Origin: Paucibacter sp963740455 | Lineage (GTDB): Bacteria > Pseudomonadota > Gammaproteobacteria > Burkholderiales > Burkholderiaceae_C | Direction: 5' to 3' | DNA: 64,000 nt | Assembly: GCA_963740455.1 (NCBI GenBank) | Contig: CAVUEF010000007.1 | Location: 62,001 to 126,000, forward strand | Shown here: positions 43,380 through 52,281 of the stretch, one piece after another | Layout of the letters: each line of letters starts with the position of its first letter | Position numbering within the stretch: position 1 is the first letter of the stretch | Translations under genes and position numbers: made by a program | Notes under the pieces: model-generated | Databases searched by the model: none | What the model was told of the DNA's origin: nothing | The model's input: the letters and a program-made list of their open reading frames with translations, nothing else

Positions 43380-44057
43380 TTAGGCCACAGTCAGCCAATG
43401 CAAGAGCGCGCGGGGTTGATCGATCGTCAAGTCGGCGCCCCAGGTGCTGATGTCCGAGCCTTGGCCCAGATAGCCCCAGGCCGCCGCCACAGTGCGCATG
43501 CCGGCCGCGCGGCCAGCCACGATGTCGCGCTCGTCGTCGCCGACATAGATGCATTGGTCCGCTGCCACGCCGGCTCGCCGGGCGGCTTCGAACAAGGGCG
43601 CCGGGTGCGGCTTGAGGTGCGGCGTGGTGTCGCCGCCAATCACGGCGACGGCGCCTCGATGCAGGCCCAGGGCGCGGGTCAGCGGCAGGGCATAGCGTTC
43701 GGCCTTGTTGGTGACGATGCCCCACGGCACGGCACGCGCTTGCAGCGCTTCGAGCATGTCCGTGACGAGATCGAACACGCGCGTCTCGTGCAGCATGCGG
43801 CGCTCGTAACAGTCCAGGAACTCCTGCTTCAGTTGCGCGTACTCGGGCGCCGTGGGCAGCACGCCGAAGGCGGCGCCCAGCATGCCGCGCGCCCCGGCGC
43901 CCGCCAGCGGCCGCAGCTGCTCGAACGGCAAGGCAGGCAGGCCGCGCGCGACTCGCATCTGGTTGGCCGCACCGGCCAGATCGGGTGCGCTGTCAATCAA
44001 GGTGCCGTCCAGATCGAACAGCACCACCCGCACCGGGTTCAAGCGGATTTCCGGCAC
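43380..44057 (-). CDS. gph: Phosphoglycolate phosphatase (Gph)
   Basis: A 225-residue HAD hydrolase that removes phosphate from 2-phosphoglycolate arising from oxidative DNA damage repair or RuBisCO. HAD motif I DLDGTLIDSAPDL lies near residue 14, motif II TNKAERY near 117 and motif IV GDDERDIVAG near 172. It overlaps ubiG by 19 nt, an order (ubiG-gph) conserved in proteobacteria that supports the name. It ends 14 nt before the ssrA 5' end, so read-through into ssrA is possible. Confidence 0.9.
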   Translation of the reverse strand: MPEIRLNPVRVVLFDLDGTLIDSAPDLAGAANQMRVARGLPALPFEQLRPLAGAGARGMLGAAFGVLPTAPEYAQLKQEFLDCYERRMLHETRVFDLVTDMLEALQARAVPWGIVTNKAERYALPLTRALGLHRGAVAVIGGDTTPHLKPHPAPLFEAARRAGVAADQCIYVGDDERDIVAGRAAGMRTVAAAWGYLGQGSDISTWGADLTIDQPRALLHWLTVA

Positions 44058-44740
44058 GCGATCATGTAGTTGACGCTGGTGTCGTCAGTCAGACGGTAGG
44101 CTTTTGTCAGCGGGTTGTAGGCCAGACCTTTGCTGCTGTGCAGTTCCAGCCCTGCGTCGCGGCAGTACTGTGCGAGCTCGCTGGGGCGGATGAAGCGGGC
44201 ATATTCATGCGTGCCGGCCGGCAGCATTTTGAGCAGGTACTCGGCCCCGACGATGGCCAGCAAAAAGGCCTTGGCGTTGCGGTTCAGCGTGGAGAAGAAC
44301 ACCCAGCCACCGGGCTTGACCAGGGTGCTGCAAGCCGTCACCACCGAGGCCGGATCGGGCACATGTTCGAGCATTTCCATGCAGGTGACGGCGTCGAACT
44401 TGGCGGGCATCTCCAGTGCAAGCGCTTCCACCGGCACCTCGCGATAGCTCACGTTCTCGGTGCCCGCCTCCAAGGCATGCAATTGCGCCACCTTGAGCGC
44501 CTTGGTGGATAAGTCGATACCCAGCGCAGTGGCGCCTTTGCGCGCCAGTGAGTCGGTGAGGATGCCGCCGCCACAGCCGACGTCCAGCATCTGCAGGCCT
44601 TTGATCGGACACAAGCCGTCAATCCAGGCCAGCCGCAAGGGGTTGATCTGATGCAGGGGACGGAACTCCGAGAGCGGGTCCCACCAGTGGTGTGCGAGCG
44701 CGCTGAATTTGGCAAGCTCTTGAGGGTCGGCGTTGATCAT
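44039..44740 (-). CDS. ubiG: Ubiquinone biosynthesis O-methyltransferase UbiG
   Basis: A 233-residue SAM methyltransferase that catalyses both O-methylation steps of ubiquinone synthesis. SAM motif I LDVGCGGGILTDSLA lies near residue 53. The typical opening MINADPQELAKFSALAHHWW marks the start at 44740. Upstream in-frame residues have no similarity. Its last codons overlap the gph start, so the two are coupled. Confidence 0.95.
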   Translation of the reverse strand: MINADPQELAKFSALAHHWWDPLSEFRPLHQINPLRLAWIDGLCPIKGLQMLDVGCGGGILTDSLARKGATALGIDLSTKALKVAQLHALEAGTENVSYREVPVEALALEMPAKFDAVTCMEMLEHVPDPASVVTACSTLVKPGGWVFFSTLNRNAKAFLLAIVGAEYLLKMLPAGTHEYARFIRPSELAQYCRDAGLELHSSKGLAYNPLTKAYRLTDDTSVNYMIACRKSA

Positions 44741-44806
44741 GGACGCAATCTTACGATCGCGGACAAGGCGCGTGCTGCCGAGCCTGCCCGCAAACAAAAA
44801 CAATCG

Positions 44807-44833
44807 AAAAAAAGCCCCGCCGAGGCGGGGCTT
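44807..44833 (-). terminator. Intrinsic terminator of the ompA-like gene
   Basis: Stem AAGCCCCGC (44812-44820) / GCGGGGCTT (44825-44833), loop CGAG, followed on the minus strand by seven T residues. Confidence 0.92.
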
Positions 44834-44862
44834 GGACAGATGAGCGACACGCGCTCAATCCA

Positions 44863-45516
44863 TCACTTTGCAGTGCGGGTACCCACCACTTCGATTTCGA
44901 CGCGACGATTCTTGGCACGGCCTTCTTTGGTCTTGTTGTCGGCAATCGGCTGCTTCTCGCCCTTGCCTTCGGTATAGACGCGATTCTTCTCAAGGCCCTT
45001 GCTCACCAGATACGCCTTGACAGCCTCGGAGCGCCTCATCGACAACTTCTGGTTGTAGGCGTCAGTACCAATGGAGTCGGTATGACCGACGGCGATGATG
45101 ACTTCCAGATTGATACCCGAGGTCTTGCCGACCAGGTCGTCCAGCTTGGCCTTGGCTTCTGGCTTGAGAACCGACTTGTCAAAGTCAAAGAAGGTGTCAG
45201 CCGCGAAGGTGACTTTTTCGCTCACAGGCGCAGCCACCGGCGTGGGAGCGGGCGCAGGCGGTGCGGGCGGTGCTGCCATCGGCGCAGGTGCGGGCGGGGG
45301 AGCTACCACCTTGGGTGCCGGCTTGATCGCACCATCGCACTCCGCCGCAGCGGTGGCTGGGGTCCACGCGGAATCGCGCCAGCACAATTCATTGGTGCCG
45401 TTCTTCCACACTGTGCCGTCGCTGGCGCGCCAGTTGTCAACAGTCTGGGCCGAAGCGCCTGTCGCTGCAAAAGCGACGATGGCGAGGATCGATGCTACTT
45501 TGTTCAGTTTTTTCAT
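44863..45516 (-). CDS. OmpA-family outer membrane protein
   Basis: A 217-residue exported protein. Signal peptide residues 1-23 (ILAIVAFAATGASA), a short Cys-containing segment (NELCWRDSAWTP), a long Pro/Ala-rich linker (about 68-98) and a C-terminal OmpA/MotB peptidoglycan-binding domain follow in order. The domain carries FFDFDKSVLKPEAKAKLDDL, GHTDSIG and RAKNRRVEI. There is no room for an eight-stranded beta-barrel, so it is the small OmpA-like type abundant in Burkholderiales that anchors the outer membrane to the cell wall. AGGAG lies 4 nt before the ATG. It is divergent from gyrA across 280 nt. Confidence 0.93.
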   Translation of the reverse strand: MKKLNKVASILAIVAFAATGASAQTVDNWRASDGTVWKNGTNELCWRDSAWTPATAAAECDGAIKPAPKVVAPPPAPAPMAAPPAPPAPAPTPVAAPVSEKVTFAADTFFDFDKSVLKPEAKAKLDDLVGKTSGINLEVIIAVGHTDSIGTDAYNQKLSMRRSEAVKAYLVSKGLEKNRVYTEGKGEKQPIADNKTKEGRAKNRRVEIEVVGTRTAK

Positions 45517-45796
45517 GATTCTCCTCTAAAGGAAAGCCGCAGTTGCCCTGCGATACGGCTACAACCAGTATGGGTGCGATCGTTACGACCTCAGCTTGCG
45601 CGGGGTTTGCTATCGACGCGTCATTGTGCCATAGCGTAATGGAGCTCCGACATATTGCGAATTGAGCGCACTCAGTGTTCATTCAATGTTGTGCGATTGC
45701 TACAGGCCAGGCCATCTAGAATGCTCGATTCCATCCAATTAGACGTTGGCCAGCCTGGGGTGTGTGGATACCCGGGGCTCAAGCCGCGTCCAGCGC

Positions 45797-48472
45797 ATGA
45801 CTCAGTTCGCCAAGGAAACACTGCCCATCAGCCTCGAAGCGGAGATGCGGAGTTCGTACCTCGATTACGCCATGAGCGTGATCGTGGGACGCGCGTTGCC
45901 CGATGCGCGCGACGGCTTGAAGCCCGTGCACAGGCGCGCCTTGTACGCGATGCACGAGTTGAACAACGATTGGAACCGGCCCTACAAGAAGTCGGCCCGT
46001 ATCGTCGGCGACGTGATCGGCAAGTACCACCCGCACGGCGATCAGTCGGTGTACGACACGATTGTCCGCATGGCGCAGGATTTTTCGATGCGCCACATGC
46101 TGGTCGACGGTCAGGGCAATTTCGGTTCGGTCGATGGCGACAACGCGGCAGCCATGCGTTACACCGAAATCCGGCTGGCCAAGATCACGCATGAGTTGCT
46201 GGCCGATCTGGACAAGGAAACGGTCGATTTCGGCCCCAACTACGACGGCTCGGAAAGGGAGCCGCTGGTGCTGCCCACGCGACTGCCCAATCTGCTGATC
46301 AATGGTTCGGGCGGCATTGCCGTGGGCATGGCGACGAATATTCCGCCGCACAACCTCAACGAGGTGGTGGACGCCTGTCTGCACATGCTCGGCAACCCGG
46401 AATGCTCGATTGACGAGCTGATGGAAATCATTCCGGCGCCGGACTTTCCTACCGCCGGCATCATCTATGGTTTGCAGGGTGTGCGCGAGGGTTACCGCAC
46501 CGGACGCGGCAAGGTCGTGATGCGCGCCAAGTGCCACTTCGAGGACATCGATCGCGGCCAGCGCCAGTCCATCATCGTTGACGAGCTGCCATACCAGGTC
46601 AACAAGAAGACCTTGCTCGAGCGCATTGCTGAGTTGGTCAACGAGAAGAAGATCGAGGGCATCAGCCACATCCAGGACGAGTCTGACAAGTCGGGCATGC
46701 GCGTGGTGATCGACTTGAAGCGCGGCGAAGTGCCCGAGGTCGTGCTGAACAATCTGTACAAACAGACCCAGCTGCAAGACACCTTCGGCATCAATATGGT
46801 GGCGCTGATCAATGGTCAGCCCAAGCTGTGCAATCTGAAGGACCTGATCACGGTGTTCTTGCAGCACCGCCGCGAAGTGGTGACACGCCGCACCGTGTTC
46901 GAGCTGCGCAAGGCGCGTGAGCGCGGCCATGTGCTGGAAGGCCTGGCCGTGGCGTTGGCCAATATCGACGAATTCATCGAGACCATCAAGAACTCGCCCA
47001 CGCCGCCGGTGGCCAAGGCCGCGTTGATGGCCAAGAGCTGGGACAGCTCGCTGGTGCGTGAAATGCTGGTGCGCGCCGAAGGCGACACGCCCGGCGGACG
47101 CGAGGCTTTCCGTCCTGAAGGCCTGCCCGCCTTGTTCGGCATGCAAAGCGATGGCCTGTACCGCTTGTCCGACGACCAGGCCGGCGAAATTCTGCAGATG
47201 CGTTTGCAGCGCCTGACCGGTCTTGAGCAGGACAAGATCATCGGCGAGTACAAGGAGGTGATGTCGCAGATCGCCGACTTGCTCGACATCCTGGCCAAGC
47301 CGGCGCGCGTGACCTTCATCATCAGCGAAGAGCTGCTTGGTGTGAAACAGGAGTTCGGCCAGACCAAGGTCGGCGCGCGCCGATCCGTGGTCGAACACAA
47401 TGTGCAGGAGCTCGGCACCGAAGACCTGATCACCCCCACCGACATGGTGGTGACGCTGTCGCACACCGGCTATATCAAGAGTCAGCCGCTGGCCGAGTAC
47501 CGCGCCCAAAAGCGCGGCGGCCGCGGCAAGCAGGCCACGCAGACCAAGGAAGACGACTGGGTTGACCAGCTCTTCATTGCCAACACGCATGACTGGATTC
47601 TGTGTTTCAGCAACCGGGGCCGCGTCTATTGGCTGAAGGTCTGGGAAGTGCCGCAGGGCTCGCGCAATTCGCGCGGCCGCCCCATCGTCAACATGTTCCC
47701 GCTGCAGGCGGGCGAGAAGGTCAATGTCGTGCTGCCGCTGACGGGCGAATTCCGCAGCTTCCCTGCCGACCATTTTGTATTCATGGGCACAGCGCTGGGC
47801 GTCGTCAAGAAGACGCCGCTGGAGGACTTCAGCAATCCGCGCAAGGCCGGCATCATCGCGGTCACCCTCGACGACGGCGACGTCCTGATCGGCGCCGCAT
47901 TGACCGACGGAAAGCATGACGTGATGCTGTTCAGCGACGGCGGCAAGGCCGTGCGTTTCGACGAGACCGAAGTCACCGCGCACGGCAGACAGTCGCGCGG
48001 TGTGAAGGGCATGACGCTTGGCGAAGGCCAGAGCGTGATCGCCATGCTGGTCGCCGAAGACGAGACCCAGAGCGTGCTCACGGCCACCGAAAACGGCTAT
48101 GGCAAGCGCACGTCCATCGTCGAATACACCCGCCACGGCCGCGGCACCAAGGGCATGATCGCGATCCAGCAAACCGAACGCAATGGCAAGGTCGTTGCGG
48201 CGACGCTGGTGCGGCCCGAAGACGAAATCATGCTCATCACCGATGGCGGCGTGTTGGTACGCACGCGCGTGTCAGAGATCCGCGAACTCGGCCGCGCCAC
48301 GCAAGGTGTGACCCTGATCGCGCTTGACGACGGCGCGCGGCTTTCCGGCGTGCAGCGCATCGTCGAGAACGACGCCAATGATGCGCTGGCCGACACCGCG
48401 ACAGCGGACGCTGGCGACATCAATCCCGACCCTGACGACACATCCGACCCATCCAACAAGGAATCGACTTGA
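45797..48472 (+). CDS. gyrA: DNA gyrase subunit A
   Basis: An 891-residue type II topoisomerase subunit that breaks and rejoins DNA during negative supercoiling. The N-terminal breakage domain carries the active-site Tyr (AAAMRYTEIRL). The C-terminal pinwheel domain has the GyrA box QKRGGRGKQ. The start MTQFAKETLPISLE at 45797 is canonical, and the upstream frame is not conserved. In the quinolone-resistance region the sequence is HPHGDQSVYD, where E. coli has HPHGDSAVYD. It is followed by a DUF2059 gene whose TTG start overlaps the stop. An acidic tail (GDINPDPDDTSDPS) closes the protein. Confidence 0.97.
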   Translation: MTQFAKETLPISLEAEMRSSYLDYAMSVIVGRALPDARDGLKPVHRRALYAMHELNNDWNRPYKKSARIVGDVIGKYHPHGDQSVYDTIVRMAQDFSMRHMLVDGQGNFGSVDGDNAAAMRYTEIRLAKITHELLADLDKETVDFGPNYDGSEREPLVLPTRLPNLLINGSGGIAVGMATNIPPHNLNEVVDACLHMLGNPECSIDELMEIIPAPDFPTAGIIYGLQGVREGYRTGRGKVVMRAKCHFEDIDRGQRQSIIVDELPYQVNKKTLLERIAELVNEKKIEGISHIQDESDKSGMRVVIDLKRGEVPEVVLNNLYKQTQLQDTFGINMVALINGQPKLCNLKDLITVFLQHRREVVTRRTVFELRKARERGHVLEGLAVALANIDEFIETIKNSPTPPVAKAALMAKSWDSSLVREMLVRAEGDTPGGREAFRPEGLPALFGMQSDGLYRLSDDQAGEILQMRLQRLTGLEQDKIIGEYKEVMSQIADLLDILAKPARVTFIISEELLGVKQEFGQTKVGARRSVVEHNVQELGTEDLITPTDMVVTLSHTGYIKSQPLAEYRAQKRGGRGKQATQTKEDDWVDQLFIANTHDWILCFSNRGRVYWLKVWEVPQGSRNSRGRPIVNMFPLQAGEKVNVVLPLTGEFRSFPADHFVFMGTALGVVKKTPLEDFSNPRKAGIIAVTLDDGDVLIGAALTDGKHDVMLFSDGGKAVRFDETEVTAHGRQSRGVKGMTLGEGQSVIAMLVAEDETQSVLTATENGYGKRTSIVEYTRHGRGTKGMIAIQQTERNGKVVAATLVRPEDEIMLITDGGVLVRTRVSEIRELGRATQGVTLIALDDGARLSGVQRIVENDANDALADTATADAGDINPDPDDTSDPSNKEST

Positions 48473-49110
48473 AACTTCAATTCAAACTGCTCTCGCTGGT
48501 CGCCGCACTCGCCTTGACCATCGGCGCTCAGGCGCAATCCACGCCAGTCGCACCGTCCACGCCTGCGGCACCAATCACAACCAGTCCCGCCAAGAAGGCG
48601 TTGATCGCCAAGCTGATTCAATTGCAGCAGCCCGGTATCGACATGATCGCAAGGGCACTGATCCAGCAACCGATTGGCAACCTGATGCAAGGCGCCGGCA
48701 TGGCGCTGCAGCAGAAGGTGCCTGCCGACAAACGCGAAGCCGTCGCCAAGGCGATCGATGCCGATGTTCGAAAGTTTCTGGACGAGAACGTTGCCTTCAT
48801 CAAGGAGCGCGGCATGAGTCTGGCGACGCCCACCTGGACGCCACTGATCGATCAGGGTTACAGCGAGGATGAGCTCAAGCAAGTCATCGCCTGGCTGGAA
48901 TCGCCGGTCAGCCGCAAATTTCAGCAAGTGAGTGGCGAAATGCAGAATGCGCTGGGCCAGAAACTGGTGGCCGAGACGCGCTCCACCTTGGAGCCTCGCT
49001 TCAAGGCCCTGGAGCAAAGCGTGGCCAAGAATCTCGGCCTGCCCTTGCAGCCAGCCGCGCCGACTGTGGCCAAGCCGGTCAAACCCAGCGCAAGCGCCGC
49101 CAAGAAGTAA
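48469..49110 (+). CDS. DUF2059 periplasmic protein
   Basis: A 213-residue exported protein. It has a signal peptide (LLSLVAALALTIGAQAQ), a Pro/Ala segment, then a DUF2059 helical domain (about residues 45-185, ending SPVSRKFQQVSGEMQNALGQ). It begins with a TTG at 48469 overlapping the gyrA stop, supported by AAGGAA 6 nt upstream. It ends one base into serC (TAATG), so it is within the gyrA-serC-pheA-tyrA-aroA operon. The family has no defined function that I know of. Confidence 0.87.
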   Translation: MKLQFKLLSLVAALALTIGAQAQSTPVAPSTPAAPITTSPAKKALIAKLIQLQQPGIDMIARALIQQPIGNLMQGAGMALQQKVPADKREAVAKAIDADVRKFLDENVAFIKERGMSLATPTWTPLIDQGYSEDELKQVIAWLESPVSRKFQQVSGEMQNALGQKLVAETRSTLEPRFKALEQSVAKNLGLPLQPAAPTVAKPVKPSASAAKK

Positions 49111-50218
49111 TGCAGCAACGTCCGTACAACTTCTCGGCAGGTCCTGCCGCCTTGCCCGCCGAGGTGCTGGAGCAGGCGGCACACGAGATGTTGGACTGGC
49201 ACGGCTCGGGCATGAGCGTGATGGAGATGAGCCACCGCGGCAAGGAATTCATCTCCATTTGTGAGCAGGCCCAAAGCGATTTGCGCGAGTTGCTTGCGGT
49301 GCCCGAGCAGTTTCACATCCTGTTCATGCAAGGCGGCGGCCTGGCCGAGAACGCCATCGTGCCGATGAACCTGTCACGCGGCGGCAAGATCGATGTCGTG
49401 GTGACCGGTGCCTGGTCGCAAAAGAGTGCCGTCGAGGCCGCGCGCTACGGCGACGTGCACATCGCTGCCAGCAACGCGGCCGACGGCCACACCCGCTTGC
49501 CCGATCCTGCCAGTTGGACCTTGCGCGCTGACGCCGCCTATGTGCACCTGTGCTCGAACGAGACCATCCACGGTGTCGAGTTCCATGAGATTCCCGACCT
49601 CAAGTCCTTGGGGTCGGACGCGCCGCTGGTGATCGACTGCTCGTCCCAGCAGTTGTCGCGCACACTGGACTGGTCGCGCGTGGGTCTGGCATTCGGCGGA
49701 GCGCAGAAGAATGTCGGCCCGGCCGGACTGACGCTGGTGTTCGTGCGCGACGATCTGCTGGGCATGCGCTGCAGGTTTGCCCCTCGGCCTTCAATTACCA
49801 GACGGTGGCGCAAGCCGGGTCGATGTTCAACACGCCGCCGACCTACGCCATCTATGTGGCGGGCCTGGTGTTCAGGTGGCTCAAGCGCTTCAGCTATGCC
49901 GGGCGCAACGGACTGGCCGCGATCGAGCAGCGCAATATCGACAAGGCCCGGCTGCTGTACGACGCGCTGGACGGCAGTGCCCTGTTTGTGAACCGCGTCG
50001 ATCACAGCTGCCGTTCGCGCATGAACGTGCCTTTCTTCCTGCGCGATGAGGCATTGAACGACGCCTTTCTGACGCAAGCCCGTGAACGTGGTTTGCTGCA
50101 ACTCAAGGGACACAAGTCCGTAGGCGGCATGCGCGCCTCGATCTACAACGCCATGCCGCTTCAGGGCGTACAGGCGCTGGTCGATTTACTGCGAGATTTC
50201 GAAGCCCGCCATGGCTGA
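49110..50218 (+). pseudogene. serC: Phosphoserine aminotransferase SerC (one frameshift)
   Basis: SerC converts 3-phosphohydroxypyruvate to phosphoserine and also serves vitamin B6 synthesis. The N-terminal frame starts MQQRPYNFSAGPAALPAEVL and includes the PLP lysine (FGGAQKNVGPAG). After about 49763 homology continues in a second frame (VAQAGSMFNTPPTYAIYVAG) to 50218. Restoring one C (GGC-ATGCG to GGC-CATGCG) yields a single 370-codon frame with the expected sequence. In such a conserved operon, a base-calling error is likelier than loss of the gene. The end overlaps pheA by 8 nt. Confidence 0.88.
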
Positions 50219-51326
50219 TCACACACCTCCTTCCTCCCCCGTGCCACCCGAGTTGCTAGCGCTGCGCCAGCAGATCGACAGCGTTGACGCAGAGCTGCTC
50301 ACGTTGCTGAACCGGCGCGCTGCGCTGGCCCAGGCGGTAGGCGAATTGAAGAAGCATGAAGGCTCGGTGGTATTTCGTCCCGAGCGCGAGGCGCAGGTCA
50401 TCGACGGGCTGAAGTTGAAGAACACCGGCCCGCTGCACGCCAACAGCGTGGCGCCGATCTGGCGCGAAATCATGTCGGCCTGTCGCTCGCTCGAAACGCC
50501 CCTGCGTGTGGCCTATCTGGGCCCCGCAGGCACCTTCAGCGAGGAGGCGGCACTCGGCTATTTCGGCTCATCCATCGTCAAGGTGCCATGTGCCAACTTC
50601 GACGAAGTCTTGCACGCCACCATCGCCGGCGCGGCCGACTTTGGCGTGGTGCCGGTCGAAAACTCCACCGAAGGCGTGGTGACGCGCTCGCTCGACTTGT
50701 TTCTCAGCACGCCGTTGTCCATCGTCGGTGAAACCAGCCTGGTGGTGCGCCACAACTTGCTGCGCAAAGTGAACTCCCTCGAAGGTATTCAGGCGGTGTG
50801 CGCGCATCCGCAAGCGCTGGCGCAATGCCATATCTGGCTGAGCACGCATCTGCCGCACGCCGAGCGCATGCCCGTGGCGAGCAACTCCGAGGGCGCCCGT
50901 TTGGCAGGTCTTGACCCCAGCCTGGCCGCGATTGCCAGCTCGCGTGCAGGCAGCGAATTCGGGCTGCATGTGGTGTCGCCCGCGATCCAGGACGATGCCC
51001 ACAACCGTACCCGTTTTGCGGTGCTGGCCCATCCGAATCGCCATCCTCAGCCCAAGGCCACCGGCCACGACTGCACCAGCCTGGTCGTTTCGGTCACGAA
51101 TCGGCCGGGCGCGGTGCACGATATGCTGGTGCCACTGAAGACCCACGGCGTCTCGATGACCCGCTTCGAATCGCGCCCGGCGCGTTCGGGCCAGTGGGAG
51201 TATTACTTCTACATCGACTTGCAAGGCCATCCCGACGAGCCGCATGTCGCGCTGGCGCTCAAAGAGCTGCGCAATGTGTGCGCCTTCTTCAAGGTGCTGG
51301 GAACCTATCCGCTCGACGTGCACTGA
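50211..51326 (+). CDS. pheA: Bifunctional chorismate mutase / prephenate dehydratase
   Basis: A 371-residue enzyme for phenylalanine synthesis. The N-terminal AroQ-type chorismate mutase (residues about 13-95, LLALRQQIDSVDAELLTLLN) precedes a prephenate dehydratase domain (about 100-280, GPAGTFSEEAAL, VPVENSTEG, NRTRFAVL) and a C-terminal ACT regulatory domain (about 290-370, with the ESRP motif) that mediates feedback inhibition by Phe. The order serC-pheA-tyrA-aroA is conserved in Burkholderiales and fits an aromatic amino-acid operon. Confidence 0.95.
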   Translation: MADHTPPSSPVPPELLALRQQIDSVDAELLTLLNRRAALAQAVGELKKHEGSVVFRPEREAQVIDGLKLKNTGPLHANSVAPIWREIMSACRSLETPLRVAYLGPAGTFSEEAALGYFGSSIVKVPCANFDEVLHATIAGAADFGVVPVENSTEGVVTRSLDLFLSTPLSIVGETSLVVRHNLLRKVNSLEGIQAVCAHPQALAQCHIWLSTHLPHAERMPVASNSEGARLAGLDPSLAAIASSRAGSEFGLHVVSPAIQDDAHNRTRFAVLAHPNRHPQPKATGHDCTSLVVSVTNRPGAVHDMLVPLKTHGVSMTRFESRPARSGQWEYYFYIDLQGHPDEPHVALALKELRNVCAFFKVLGTYPLDVH

Positions 51327-51328
51327 TC

Positions 51329-52281
51329 ATGTTCAAGCAATTGGGACTGATCGGATGCGGACTGATGGGCGGCTCGTTCGCGCTGGCGCTCAAGCGCGCC
51401 GGGTTGGTCAGACATGTGGTCGGCTATAGCCAGTCGCCGTCGACCACCGAGCGCGCCCGCAGTCTGGGTGTGATCGACGCGGTGGCCGAATCGGCGCTGC
51501 AGGCGGTGTCGGGTTCGGACATCGTGTTGATCGCCGTGCCCGTGGCGGCGACCGAAGCCACGTTCAAGGCGATCCGCCATCTGGTGGAGCCCGACGTGCT
51601 GTTCATGGACGTGGGATCGACCAAGCGCGAGGTGACCGCGGCCGCCAGCCGCGTACTGCGCGAGCGCGTGAGCTCCTTTGTGCCGGCACACCCGATTGCC
51701 GGCAAGGAACTGGCCGGCGTACAACACGCCGATGCGACGCTCTACAACGGCAGTCAGGTCATCCTCACGCCGCTGCCGCAAACGAATGCACAGTTGCTGC
51801 AGAAAGCCACCGACGTGTGGTCTGAGATTGGCGCGAAAGTGCTCAAGATGACGCCCGACAATCACGACGCGGCGTTTGCCGCGGTGAGTCATTTGCCGCA
51901 TCTGCTGGCTTTCGCCTTTTTCTCGGCGATGGCCCAGCAGACGTCGGGCGCCGACTATCTGTCGCTGGCAGGCCCGGGCTTTCGCGACTTCACCCGCATT
52001 GCCGCCAGCGACGCGACGGTGTGGCGCGACATTCTGATGTCCAACCGCGAGGAGGTGCTCAAGCAGTCGCACATCTTTCGTTCCAGTTGGACAACATCGA
52101 GGCGCTGCTGAAAGACGACGACGGCGCAGCGCTCGAAGCGCATCTGCGCCAAACCGCGGACGCACGTTCCCATTGGCGTATGGGCCATGTTGTGGGCCAG
52201 TCGGCCGTGCGGCTGGCGCCAAGACACCCAAACGCTGAACCCGGCACTGGTCTCTCACATGTATTCAACCCGATTTCTTGA
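51329..52281 (+). pseudogene. tyrA: Prephenate dehydrogenase TyrA (one frameshift)
   Basis: The enzyme makes 4-hydroxyphenylpyruvate or arogenate-derived tyrosine precursors with NAD(P). Frame one starts MFKQLGLIGCGLMGGSFALA (the nucleotide-binding GxGxxG loop). It contains AHPIAGKELAGVQHA and PHLLAFAFF and breaks near 52080. The remaining C-terminus (QLDNIEALLKDDDGAALEAH) is in another frame and ends at 52281, inside the aroA start region. Insertion of one base near 52080 restores an open reading frame. It begins two bases after the pheA stop. A sequence error is likely, as tyrosine synthesis is usually kept. Confidence 0.85.

Noticed and set aside
45640..45796. A gyrA promoter with TAGAAT as -10 near 45717.
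   Set aside because: No -35 hexamer lies at 16-18 bp. The best candidate (TTGCTA) is only 14 bp away, so I did not annotate it.
45779..48172. A 797-codon frame antisense to gyrA.
   Set aside because: It is a mirror frame of a GC-rich gene. The gyrA protein is unmistakable and complete. The same reasoning removes long antisense frames over rhlE, ettA, trpS and rpsA.
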